Source: DASRJW01 sp964567755
GTDB lineage: Bacteria; Krumholzibacteriota; Krumholzibacteriia; G020349025
Assembly (NCBI GenBank): GCA_964567755.1
Contig: CAZMNW010000014.1
Location: forward strand, 1 to 30,668
DNA length: 30,668 nucleotides
Direction of reading: 5' to 3'
This document shows positions 7,681 to 15,166 of the stretch, piece by piece. How positions within the stretch are numbered: position 1 is the first letter of the stretch; each line of letters begins with the position of its first letter. Both the position numbers and the translations under genes were made by a program. The notes under the pieces are model-generated. The model was not told the DNA's origin. It ran no database searches and saw only the letters and a program-made list of their open reading frames with translations.

Positions 7681-8423
7681 CGACCAACGGCAAGGCGCGC
7701 GCCGGCATTCTCGAGGGCAGGGCCCTCACCAAGTCCTACGGGGCACGACGTGTCGTCGACGGCATCGACTTGCAGGTGCGCAGCGGCGAGATCGTCGGGT
7801 TGCTGGGCCCGAACGGTGCCGGCAAGACTACGACGTTCTACATGCTGGTGGGGATGATCCAGCCCAACTCTGGCAAGGTGCTGCTCGGAACCGAGGACGT
7901 GTCGCGCCTGCCGATGTTCCGCCGCGCGCGCCGCGGTCTGGGCTACCTGCCGCAGGAACCCTCGGTGTTCCGGCGGCTGACGGTGGAGGACAACATCACC
8001 GGCATCCTGGAGACGCGGCGAATGCCACGCGCCGAGCGCCAGCAGCGCCTGGAGGCGTTGTTGGAGGAGATGCGGCTCGTGCACGTGCGCAAGAACTTGG
8101 GCACGCAGCTGTCGGGCGGCGAACGGCGCCGGGTGGAGATTTCGCGCGCGCTGACCATGGATCCGCAGTTCATGTTGCTCGACGAACCCTTCTCGGGGAT
8201 CGATCCGATCGCGGTCGCCGACATTCAGCAAGTGGTGAGTCAGTTGCGCGATCGTGGCATGGGCCTCCTGATCACGGACCATAACGTGCGGGAGACGCTG
8301 CGGATTACCGATCGTGCCTACATCATGTACGAAGGCAAGATTCTGTTGTCGGGAACGGCGCATGACCTTGCGTCCGACCCGGAAGCGCGCAAGATTTATT
8401 TAGGAGAGCGCTTCCAACTCTGA
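7677..8423 (+). CDS. lptB: LPS export ABC transporter ATPase LptB
   Basis: LptB is the cytoplasmic ATPase that powers extraction of LPS from the inner membrane with LptF and LptG. The 248-residue protein is full length for the family. It has Walker A GPNGAGKTT (Lys50), the Q-loop region, an LSGGERRRVE signature, Walker B FMLLDEPFSGIDP and the H-loop His in LITDHNVRETL. The phrase GLGYLPQEPSVFRRLTVEDNI and the ending YLGERFQL are characteristic of LptB. GGAG precedes the ATG by five bases, inside the end of lptC. Its partner permease genes lptF and lptG are about 13 kb away on the opposite strand. Confidence 0.96.
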   Translation: MTTNGKARAGILEGRALTKSYGARRVVDGIDLQVRSGEIVGLLGPNGAGKTTTFYMLVGMIQPNSGKVLLGTEDVSRLPMFRRARRGLGYLPQEPSVFRRLTVEDNITGILETRRMPRAERQQRLEALLEEMRLVHVRKNLGTQLSGGERRRVEISRALTMDPQFMLLDEPFSGIDPIAVADIQQVVSQLRDRGMGLLITDHNVRETLRITDRAYIMYEGKILLSGTAHDLASDPEARKIYLGERFQL

Positions 8424-8444
8424 GCAGGGAAGGGCGGATCAGTC

Positions 8445-9905
8445 GTGGAGATGAAGTTCGGCCTCCAGATGCGGCAGACGCAACGTCTGGTCATGACCCC
8501 GAAGCTACAGCAGGCATTGAAACTGTTGCAGGTTCCGACGCTGGAATTGCAGCAGATCTTGAAGCTGGAGATCTTGCAGAACCCGATGTTGGAGGAAGTC
8601 GAGGACATCGAGGACGACGAAGAAGAAATGGGCGCCGAGTCCCAGACTCAGGAGGCCGAAGAAGCGCCCGCGCCGGAGCCGGCGGAAACGCCGAGCGACA
8701 CCGAGGATGCCACGCCCAGCGACAAGGAACCCGACGAATCCTGGGACGACTACTTTGGCGATGGTTTCGATCTCGGCTACAAGCGTAGCGAGGATCAGAA
8801 GGAGGAGTTCTTCGAGCGCGTGCCGGTGGCACGCACCTCTTTCATCGACTCGCTCCTCGGACAGCTGCGCATTCTCACCAGCGAGCCGCTCGATCTGCGC
8901 ATCGGCGAGTACCTCATCGGCAGCTTGAACGAGAGCGGGTATCTGACCTGCTCGCTGGTCGAAGTCGCCAACACCTTCAAGGTCGAAGAAGCGGTGGTGG
9001 CGCGCGTTCTGGCTTACATCCAGAGCATGGAACCGGTCGGCATCGGCGCTCGCAGCCTGCAGGAAGCGCTGCTCATCCAGCTGCGCCAACGCGGCCTGAG
9101 CGAATCGGTCACCGCCGAGATCATCCGCGACCACTTCGAGGCGTTGAAGCAGCGCAAGTACACCGAGATCGCCAAGAGGCTGCACATTTCGGTCGAAGAG
9201 GTGCAGGTGCACGCCAACGCCATCAAGGATCTCGACCCGAAGCCCGGGTTCGAGCTCATGACCGAGGACGTGCGCTATATCACGCCGGATCTCATCGTCG
9301 AGCGCGTCGGCGAAGAGTACGTCGTGTTCTTGAACGACAAGAACGTCCCGCGCTTGCGCATCAGCACCGCCTACAAGCGCGAGCTCGACCGCTCGCCCAT
9401 CAACGGCAGCAAGGAAACGCGCGACTTCATTCTCGGGCGCCTGTCTTCGGCGCGCTGGCTCATCCAGACGATCGAGCAGCGCCGCAAGACCATGGTCAAG
9501 GTCATGGAGTGCATCGTCGACGAACAGCGCGCGTTCTTCGAGCGTGGCCCGGGGGCCCTGCGGCCCTTGACCCTGCAACAAGTCGCCAGTAGAATCGGGA
9601 TGCACGAGAGTACGGTGAGTCGCGTCACCACGAACAAGTACGTGCAGACACCACGGGGCGTCTTCGAGCTCAAGTATTTCTTCTCCTCCAGCCTCGACAC
9701 CGAGGATGGAGACGAGGTGTCGGCGAAGGCCGCGAAGACACAGATCCTCGGGATCATCGGCAAGGAAGATGCGCGACGGCCGCTGTCGGATCAGAAAATC
9801 GCCGACATCTTGAAGCAAGATGGGCTGATCATCGCACGCCGCACGGTCGCCAAGTACCGTGAACAGCTGAGGATCCTGCCGGCGCGCTTGCGGAAGCAGT
9901 ACTGA
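8445..9905 (+). CDS. rpoN: RNA polymerase sigma-54 factor RpoN
   Basis: Sigma-54 directs RNA polymerase to -24/-12 promoters and needs AAA+ activators. The 486-residue protein has all regions. Region I is Gln/Leu-rich (TPKLQQALKLLQVPTLELQQ). Region II is very acidic (about residues 48-110, rich in Glu and Asp). The core-binding domain follows, then a helix-turn-helix (LTLQQVASRIGMHESTVSR, about residues 375-395, followed by KYVQTPRGVFELKYFF). The RpoN box ARRTVAKYRE is at residues 464-473 near the C-terminus. The GTG at 8445 is used; an in-frame ATG two codons later is an alternative. The gene follows lptB by 21 bases. The candidate sigma-54 promoter near 7049 would put it under its own control. 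Confidence 0.97.
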   Translation: MEMKFGLQMRQTQRLVMTPKLQQALKLLQVPTLELQQILKLEILQNPMLEEVEDIEDDEEEMGAESQTQEAEEAPAPEPAETPSDTEDATPSDKEPDESWDDYFGDGFDLGYKRSEDQKEEFFERVPVARTSFIDSLLGQLRILTSEPLDLRIGEYLIGSLNESGYLTCSLVEVANTFKVEEAVVARVLAYIQSMEPVGIGARSLQEALLIQLRQRGLSESVTAEIIRDHFEALKQRKYTEIAKRLHISVEEVQVHANAIKDLDPKPGFELMTEDVRYITPDLIVERVGEEYVVFLNDKNVPRLRISTAYKRELDRSPINGSKETRDFILGRLSSARWLIQTIEQRRKTMVKVMECIVDEQRAFFERGPGALRPLTLQQVASRIGMHESTVSRVTTNKYVQTPRGVFELKYFFSSSLDTEDGDEVSAKAAKTQILGIIGKEDARRPLSDQKIADILKQDGLIIARRTVAKYREQLRILPARLRKQY

Positions 9906-10110
9906 GAGCCAAAGTCGCGCCGGATTCGCAGTTTTGCGAGGGGCGGACGCTCGATGTCAGCGCTGGGGTGCTCAGGGCGGAGCGGGTCACAGCCCGCTGG
10001 CCGACGCGCCACACGATTCGACAGCTGCCGCGGGCCGTGGTCTCCGGCAACTCGTTTCTCGCCATGTTCTCCCCATGCCGCGATCGATTCATCCACAGCG
10101 GATGCGCCGC

Positions 10111-10117
10111 AAAGGAG
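10111..10117 (+). promoter_or_regulatory. Ribosome binding site of hpf
   Basis: AAAGGAG seven bases before the ATG at 10125. It fixes the start at MQVTVTGRHYEV, although the frame is open for 57 further codons upstream. Confidence 0.75.
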
Positions 10118-10124
10118 CATTGCC

Positions 10125-10697
10125 ATGCAGGTCACGGTCACAGGCCGACATTACGAAGTGACTCCCGCTCTGCACACGTATCTCGACGCGCGTCTGAGCC
10201 GCTTGCATCGTTTCATGGACAAGATCCTCTCGGCCGTGGTGACATTGAGCGCGGAAAAGCACCAGTGCCGCGCTGAAGTCGTCCTGCACACGCGCGGCAA
10301 GGATTTTACTGGCAAGGAGATCGCCGACGACATGTACTCGGCGCTGGATCGGGTCACCGACAAGTTGGAGAAGCAAGTCCGTCGGTTCAAGGATCGCCGC
10401 ACCACGGCACGCCGTCGTGCCGGCGCCAAGGTGGGGAAGGGCAACGGGGTCGCGCTCGCCGGCACCTTGCGCGTGCTGCGCGCCGGCACCGTCGGACGCA
10501 CGCCGCAGGAGCACGAGATCTTGCAGGCCGGTGACTTTCCCATCGAAACGATGACCGTGGACGAGGCCATCCTGCGCCTGGAGCAGGCGGAAGAGAGTTT
10601 CGTCGTGTTCGCCAACCGTTCGAGCGAGCTCATCCATATCGTCTTCAAACGTGACGATGGCCATTACGGCGTGCTGAACCTCCACGCCACACACTGA
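10125..10697 (+). CDS. hpf: Long-form ribosome hibernation promoting factor (HPF/RaiA)
   Basis: This 190-residue long HPF binds the 30S decoding and P/A-site region and dimerises 70S ribosomes into inactive 100S particles. The N-terminal domain (about residues 1-100) has MQVTVTGRHYEVTPALHTYLDARLSRL and ends in the basic segment DKLEKQVRRFKDRRTTARRR. The C-terminal dimerisation domain (about residues 130-190) has PIETMTVDEAILRLEQAEESFVVFANRSSELIHIVFKRDDGHYGVLNL, typical of the long form. Linkage to rpoN and PTS genes is the classical arrangement in proteobacteria. The 219 bases between rpoN and this gene hold no other gene; a weak six-base-stem hairpin at 9981-9998 has no T-tract, and no clear promoter is seen. 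Confidence 0.93.
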   Translation: MQVTVTGRHYEVTPALHTYLDARLSRLHRFMDKILSAVVTLSAEKHQCRAEVVLHTRGKDFTGKEIADDMYSALDRVTDKLEKQVRRFKDRRTTARRRAGAKVGKGNGVALAGTLRVLRAGTVGRTPQEHEILQAGDFPIETMTVDEAILRLEQAEESFVVFANRSSELIHIVFKRDDGHYGVLNLHATH

Positions 10698-10756
10698 TGA
10701 TACTGGGCATTCGTCCAGACCGAACCGGGACGACCATGGCGGCGGCGGCGCGCCGT

Positions 10757-10765
10757 TGCTAGAAT
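10757..10765 (+). promoter_or_regulatory. Extended -10 promoter of hprK
   Basis: TGC followed by TAGAAT, an extended -10 element (TGN plus five of six matches to TATAAT), with no recognisable -35 box. The predicted start near 10772 gives a leader of about 15 bases containing GGGAGG before the GTG at 10787. The same nine bases recur upstream of metK. Confidence 0.5.
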
Positions 10766-10786
10766 GACGCCGCCGGGAGGTGCAGT

Positions 10787-11755
10787 GTGCGCGTCTTTCC
10801 CGTGGTGACTTTCTTCGAACAGAAGCGCGAGACGTACAAGCTCGAGCTGCTGACCGCGACGGCCACGTCCGAGCGCGACATCACCGTGCGCGAGATCAAC
10901 CGTCCAGGCCTGTGCCTGGCAGGGCACACCCGCAATTTCCTCGACGACCGCATCCAGATTCTCGGGGAAACCGAGATCACTTTCCTGGAGTCGATGGCCG
11001 ACGCGGCGCAACGCGCCGCCATCGACCGGTTGTTCAAGTTCCGCTTGAATTGCGTCATCGTCACCAAATCACTGCCCCTGCCGCCCTACATGCTGCAACG
11101 TGCCGAGGAGCGCCGTGTGCCGGTGCTGCGCACGCCATTGTCGACGACACCGTTCCTGCATTCTCTCACCGAGCTCCTGACCGATTTCTTTGCGCCACGC
11201 GATTCGATCCATGCCTCACTCGTCGATGTCTATGGCGTTGGGTTGCTGATCATGGGCCGCAGTGGGATCGGCAAGAGCGAGATCGCCCTGGATCTAGTGG
11301 AGCGCGGCCAGCGTCTCGTGGCCGACGATGTGGTCGAACTGGTGCGCAAGGGCGAGGATGTTGTCATCGGGCATGGGCGAGATCTTTTGCAGCACAACAT
11401 GGAGATCCGCGGCATCGGCGTCGTCGACGTGCGCGAGATTTTCGGCATTCGTGCCATCCGCATTCAGAAACGCATCGAGGTGGTCGTTCGCCTCGAGGAG
11501 TGGCGCGCCGACCAGCATTACGACCGCACCGGGCTCGATCGCATGACGACGGAAGTCCTCGGCGTCGCGATCCCGACCGTCGTCATTCCCATCTATCCAG
11601 GCAAGAACGTCACGGTGTTGGCGGAGGTGGTGGCGTTGGATCACATGCTGCGCACGTACGGTTACAATGCGGCCGCCAACCTCCAGGAGCGCATTCTCAG
11701 CAACAACAAAGCCAAGGCGCACCTCGAGGAGTACCTTGCCCATGACAAGGAATGA
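10787..11755 (+). CDS. hprK: HPr kinase/phosphorylase
   Basis: The enzyme phosphorylates HPr on its regulatory Ser using ATP or pyrophosphate, and reverses this with phosphate. The 322-residue protein is of normal length. Walker A GRSGIGKSE (Gly157-Lys163) is preceded by a substrate-binding N-terminal domain. The family signature MEIRGIGVVDVREIFG (from residue 205) and the C-terminal IPIYPGKNVTVLAEVVALDHMLRTYGYNAA follow. The GTG start has GGGAGG six bases upstream. The target Ser is conserved in the HPr encoded 3.1 kb downstream (Ser47). The last 14 bases overlap the EIIA gene. In proteobacteria HprK often controls PTS-linked regulation rather than catabolite repression through CcpA. Confidence 0.96.
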   Translation: MRVFPVVTFFEQKRETYKLELLTATATSERDITVREINRPGLCLAGHTRNFLDDRIQILGETEITFLESMADAAQRAAIDRLFKFRLNCVIVTKSLPLPPYMLQRAEERRVPVLRTPLSTTPFLHSLTELLTDFFAPRDSIHASLVDVYGVGLLIMGRSGIGKSEIALDLVERGQRLVADDVVELVRKGEDVVIGHGRDLLQHNMEIRGIGVVDVREIFGIRAIRIQKRIEVVVRLEEWRADQHYDRTGLDRMTTEVLGVAIPTVVIPIYPGKNVTVLAEVVALDHMLRTYGYNAAANLQERILSNNKAKAHLEEYLAHDKE

Positions 11756-12167
11756 CGCCGAGGGCACCCTGCCGCGCCTGGCCGGCGTGATTGTCGCCCA
11801 CGGGCCGCTGGCCGAAGCGCTGCGCGCGGCCGCTTCGCAGGTGGTCGGCCAGGTGACGGCGCTGGACGTCATTTCCAACCACGGCGGCTCGCTGGAAGAC
11901 ATGGCGGCCGAAGTGCGTGCCGCCATCGACCGGCTTGGGTCGCAGTCCTGCATCGTCTTCGTCGATTCACGCGGCAGCAGCTGTGCGACCTCCAGCTTGG
12001 GCGCACTTGTCGATTTCCCCCACGTACGCATCCTCTCCGGGGTCAACTTGCCGATGTTGGTCGATTTCCTCTTGCGTCGCGACGATCACGACCTCGACGG
12101 CATGGTGGCGCGGCTCCTCGAGCGCGGCCGTAATTCGGTCCAGCTGCTCAAGGGACCGACGGCGTGA
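11742..12167 (+). CDS. PTS EIIA component, mannose/fructose/sorbose family
   Basis: This 141-residue soluble EIIA of the mannose (AgaF/ManX N-domain) family has GVIVAHGPLAEALRAAASQVVG, in which His20 is the phospho-acceptor normally charged by HPr. The segments CIVFVDSRGSSCATSSLG and VRILSGVNLPMLVDFL match the usual FTDLFGGSPCNAA and VITGVNLPMLLE motifs. The ATG at 11742 has GAGGAG ten bases upstream and overlaps the end of hprK by 14 bases; a longer open frame upstream is a shadow. Its TGA overlaps the GTG of the EIIB gene. No membrane EIIC or EIID gene follows, so a signalling role is likely. Confidence 0.92.
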   Translation: MTRNDAEGTLPRLAGVIVAHGPLAEALRAAASQVVGQVTALDVISNHGGSLEDMAAEVRAAIDRLGSQSCIVFVDSRGSSCATSSLGALVDFPHVRILSGVNLPMLVDFLLRRDDHDLDGMVARLLERGRNSVQLLKGPTA

Positions 12168-12649
12168 GCGCCCTCCTGGTGCGCATCGATGATCGCCTCT
12201 TGCATGCGCAGGTGCTGCAAACGTGGGCCACGTGGTTCGCCGCGCAACGAGTGATCTTGGCGCACGATGCCACCGCTGCCGACGCGCAGCGGGTGGCGAT
12301 GTATCGGGGGCTCGCGGAGGGCGACACCGACATCCAGGTGACGACGGTGGTCGCCGCCGCGGCCACATTGCGGCTGCCGGAGAACCCGGTGCGCACGCTG
12401 TGGGTGGTCGGCAGTGCGGCGGACGCGCGCCGGCTGGTTGGGCTCGGCGCCGCGGTGCGCCACCTCCAGGTCGGGGGGCTGCACGCAGCAGGCGCGCCGC
12501 GATTACTCGCGGCGGTCGCGATCACGGCTGACACAGCGCGCGACCTGCGCGCGCTGCTCGATCTCGGAGTCACCTTGGAAGCGCAGGACGTGCCGTCGAC
12601 GCCGGCGCTTCGCATCGATCACCAGACACTCCAGCGTTTGTGGCCTTGA
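12164..12649 (+). CDS. PTS EIIB component, mannose/fructose/sorbose family
   Basis: This 161-residue soluble EIIB of the mannose/sorbose family begins with VRIDDRLLHAQVLQTW. His14 is the expected phospho-acceptor; the usual motif is RIDDRLIHGQV, so the Gly after His is Ala here. The middle keeps ILAHDATAADAQRVAMYRGL (usual pattern VxDDxxAxDxxxxxxLxxA), and the segment VRHLQVGGLHAAGAP corresponds to the INVGGLH.. loop. It normally takes phosphate from EIIA and passes it to the sugar during transport by EIIC/EIID. Those genes are absent, so its acceptor is unknown. The GTG start overlaps the EIIA stop by four bases (GTGA), implying coupled translation. Confidence 0.9.
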   Translation: MSALLVRIDDRLLHAQVLQTWATWFAAQRVILAHDATAADAQRVAMYRGLAEGDTDIQVTTVVAAAATLRLPENPVRTLWVVGSAADARRLVGLGAAVRHLQVGGLHAAGAPRLLAAVAITADTARDLRALLDLGVTLEAQDVPSTPALRIDHQTLQRLWP

Positions 12650-12664
12650 CCATCGCGAGGGTTC

Positions 12665-14776
12665 ATGGGTCGTGTCTCCTTCGTCTTCGCGCTGCATGAT
12701 CATCAGCCGGTGGGAAACTTCGAGCACGTAGTCGAAGACGCCTACGCGCGCGCCTATGCGCCGATGCTGCAGGTGCTGTTCCAGCATCCGGGCGTGCGAT
12801 TTTGCATGCACAAAAGCGGCGTCCTGTGGGAGTGGATCGAGGCACGACATCCCGAGTACCTCGAGCGCTTGCGCGTGATGCTGCAACGCGGCCAGGTCGA
12901 GCTGCTGTCGGGGGGGTTCTACGAACCGATTCTGGCCGCCATTCCCGAAGCCGATCGGCAGGGGCAGCTCCTGCGTCAAGCCGAGTGGTTGGAGTCGCGT
13001 TTCGGCGTCGTCCCGCGCGGTGCGTGGCTGGCGGAGCGCGTGTGGGAACCGCAACTGGCGCAGTCTCTGGTTCGCGCTGGACTGTCCTATACGGTCCTCG
13101 ACGACACGCATTTCCAGAGCGCCGGCTGGCCGGCCGAGTCGCTCGTGGGCTCCTTTATCACCGAGGACAGCGGTTGCTTGCTGCGCGTGTTTCCAATCGC
13201 CAAGACGCTGCGCTACATGCTGCCTTTCGACGAACCGGAGGCGGCGCTTGAGTTCCTGCGCCGGCAAGCCCACGACGAAGAGGACGTGCTGCTGGTTCAC
13301 GCCGACGATGGCGAGAAGTTTGGCGTCTGGCCTGGCACCCATGCGCGCTGCTACGAGCAGGGATGGTTGGAGCGCTTCTGCACCGCTCTCGAGGCCAGCG
13401 CTGATTGGTTGCACATCACGACCTTCGCCGACAGTTTGGCAACGCATGCGTCGCGCGGCCGCATCTACCTGCCGACGGCATCCTACAGCGAGATGATGGA
13501 GTGGGCGTTGCCGGCGGCGGCGCAGCCCAAATTGCACGCGGCGCGCCAGGGTCTGGCGGCGCAAGCCAACGCTGGCGAGCTGCAGGAGTTCATCCGCGGC
13601 GGGTTCTGGCGCAACTTCCTGGCGCGCTATCCCGAAGGCAACTGGATGCACAAGAAGATGCTGCACGTGAGCCGCCGCTTGCAGCAGCGCCGTTTGCCGG
13701 GGGCATCCGCCAACGGTGTCGCAGCGGCGACCACGCACCTGTGGCGCGGCCAATGTAACTGCGCCTACTGGCACGGCCTGTTCGGTGGTCTCTACTTGCC
13801 GCACTTGCGTTCCGCCATCTATCACGAGCTCATCCGCGCCGACACGCTTCTCGACGAAGGCATGCCAGAGTGCGAAGTGCTGGACTACGATGTCGACGGC
13901 CGACCCGAGATCCTGCTGCGCAACGCGCGCGCGCTGGCGGTGCTCAAGCCCGATAGCGGCGGTGCCGTCTACGAGCTCGACGACCGGCAACGCGGCTTCA
14001 ACGTGCTCGATGTGCTGGCGCGCCGTCCCGAGGCCTACCACGACAAACTGCGGCACCTGGACGCGGCTGGACTGGACGCGGCGGAGAATACGGTCAGCAT
14101 CCACGATCTGGTGCGGGTGAAAGCGCCGGATCTGGTGCAGTCGTTGGTGTATGACTCCTATCGCAAGGGCTCGTTCATCGATCACTTGTTCCCGGCCACG
14201 GCGACGTGGGAAAGCTTCGCGGCCGCGGCGCTCGTGGATCTGGCGCCGCTGCCGTCGCGAGCCTATGATTGGCGCTTGGAGCAAGGTGGCGTGCGTCTCG
14301 AGTGCAATGCCTCATTGGCGACGGCTGCGGGGCACGGGCAGGTTGTCGTCGTGCGCCGCATGCGATTGAGCGGCGCCGACCTCGAAGCCGACTACGAGGT
14401 CTGGCTCGAGGGCGGATCGGTTGTCGCCAGTCGTTTCGGCATCGAGCTGGCCGCCAATCTGTTGGCGGGAGACGCACCAGACCGTTGGTTGGAGGCGAAC
14501 GGCTCCCGGCTCGCCGACGGACATTTGGCCAGCCGCGGCAGCTTGGGCGGCGTCGATCGTCTCGATGTCGTCGACGCGTGGAGCGGTGTGCGTGTGGTCA
14601 TGCGTTGCAGCGAGCCGATGGACGTCTGGCGCGCACCCATCGAAACAGTCTCCACTTCGGAGTCTGGTTTCGAACGCGTCTACCAAGGCTCGTGCTTCCT
14701 GTTCGCGCCGTCGCGACCGCTGACGCGCGGGGAGCGCTGGACCGCGACCGTGGTCCAGGGTCTCGCCGATGCATGA
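12665..14776 (+). CDS. GH57 glycoside hydrolase, 4-alpha-glucanotransferase/alpha-amylase-like
   Basis: The 703-residue protein resembles the Thermococcus 4-alpha-glucanotransferase, which remodels alpha-1,4-glucans such as glycogen or maltodextrin. The five GH57 motifs are visible: LHDHQPVGNF (residues 10-19), GGFYEPIL (83-90), WLAERVWEP with the nucleophile Glu124, HADDGEKFGVWPG with acid/base Asp at 214/215, and WMHKKML. The numbering is almost identical to Glu123/Asp214 of the Thermococcus enzyme. The C-terminal half is the expected beta-sandwich with substrate-anchoring loops (DUF1925/1926-like). There is no signal peptide, so it is cytoplasmic. The ATG has GAGG upstream and lies 15 bases after the EIIB gene. 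Its place inside a PTS gene run suggests that glucan turnover and PTS phosphorylation are controlled together. Confidence 0.9.
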   Translation: MGRVSFVFALHDHQPVGNFEHVVEDAYARAYAPMLQVLFQHPGVRFCMHKSGVLWEWIEARHPEYLERLRVMLQRGQVELLSGGFYEPILAAIPEADRQGQLLRQAEWLESRFGVVPRGAWLAERVWEPQLAQSLVRAGLSYTVLDDTHFQSAGWPAESLVGSFITEDSGCLLRVFPIAKTLRYMLPFDEPEAALEFLRRQAHDEEDVLLVHADDGEKFGVWPGTHARCYEQGWLERFCTALEASADWLHITTFADSLATHASRGRIYLPTASYSEMMEWALPAAAQPKLHAARQGLAAQANAGELQEFIRGGFWRNFLARYPEGNWMHKKMLHVSRRLQQRRLPGASANGVAAATTHLWRGQCNCAYWHGLFGGLYLPHLRSAIYHELIRADTLLDEGMPECEVLDYDVDGRPEILLRNARALAVLKPDSGGAVYELDDRQRGFNVLDVLARRPEAYHDKLRHLDAAGLDAAENTVSIHDLVRVKAPDLVQSLVYDSYRKGSFIDHLFPATATWESFAAAALVDLAPLPSRAYDWRLEQGGVRLECNASLATAAGHGQVVVVRRMRLSGADLEADYEVWLEGGSVVASRFGIELAANLLAGDAPDRWLEANGSRLADGHLASRGSLGGVDRLDVVDAWSGVRVVMRCSEPMDVWRAPIETVSTSESGFERVYQGSCFLFAPSRPLTRGERWTATVVQGLADA

Positions 14777-14892
14777 AACGCGCCGCGCTGGCGGTGGGAG
14801 CCGCGCCTCGGGTACCATGGGTCGCTGTCGCCGGCGTCACGACACCAGCGGGTCCGCGGAGCGGCGCGGGGGCCAACCATGAACACCTGTCG

Positions 14893-15165
14893 ATGACCCG
14901 AGTCGAGACACGGATTTGCAACGCCAAGGGCATGCACTTGCGTTCGGCGGGGACGTTCGTACATCTGGCGTCGCGCTTTCAATCGCACATCCAGGTGGCG
15001 ACGCGCGAGATGCCACCGGTGGATGGCAAGAGCATCCTCGGACTGGCGACGCTGGCGGCGGTGCTCGGGACGCCACTCATCATCACCGCCGACGGACCCG
15101 ACGAGGTCGAGGCGGTGGACGCGCTCAGGACGTTGGTCGAACAGGGTTTTCACGAGGAGCCGTGA
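14893..15165 (+). CDS. ptsH: Phosphocarrier protein HPr
   Basis: HPr carries phosphate from Enzyme I to EIIA. In the 90-residue product, NAKGMHLRSAGTFVHLASRF holds the active His15; the common form is GLHARPA, so Pro is replaced by Ser here. VDGKSILGLATLAA holds the regulatory Ser47, the HprK target. The ending GTPLIITADGPDEVEAVDAL is canonical. The start ATG at 14893 overlaps the stop of a five-codon reading frame beginning at 14879, and there is no strong ribosome site of its own. The 116 bases after the GH57 gene contain an imperfect hairpin (14823-14830 with 14840-14850), so the gene may be partly uncoupled from the upstream genes. Enzyme I follows after one base. Confidence 0.93.
   Translation: MTRVETRICNAKGMHLRSAGTFVHLASRFQSHIQVATREMPPVDGKSILGLATLAAVLGTPLIITADGPDEVEAVDALRTLVEQGFHEEP
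15154..15159 (+). promoter_or_regulatory. Ribosome binding site deciding the ptsI start
   Basis: GAGGAG at the end of ptsH, seven bases before TTG at 15167. The later ATG at 15188 has no such site, so the TTG is favoured. Confidence 0.5.
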
Positions 15166-15166
15166 G

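Noticed and set aside
8505..9818. A 437-codon frame antisense to rpoN
   Set aside because: rpoN is complete with its RpoN box; the antisense product has no recognisable domain.
9981..9998. Small hairpin between rpoN and hpf as a terminator
   Set aside because: The stem is only six bases and there is no T-run after it.
12503..14284. A 593-codon frame antisense to the EIIB end and the GH57 gene
   Set aside because: All five GH57 motifs are on the plus strand; the antisense sequence is a compositional shadow.
12650..14892. Hidden EIIC or EIID genes of the mannose PTS
   Set aside because: The interval is filled by the GH57 gene and a short spacer; no multi-helix membrane frame exists on either strand.
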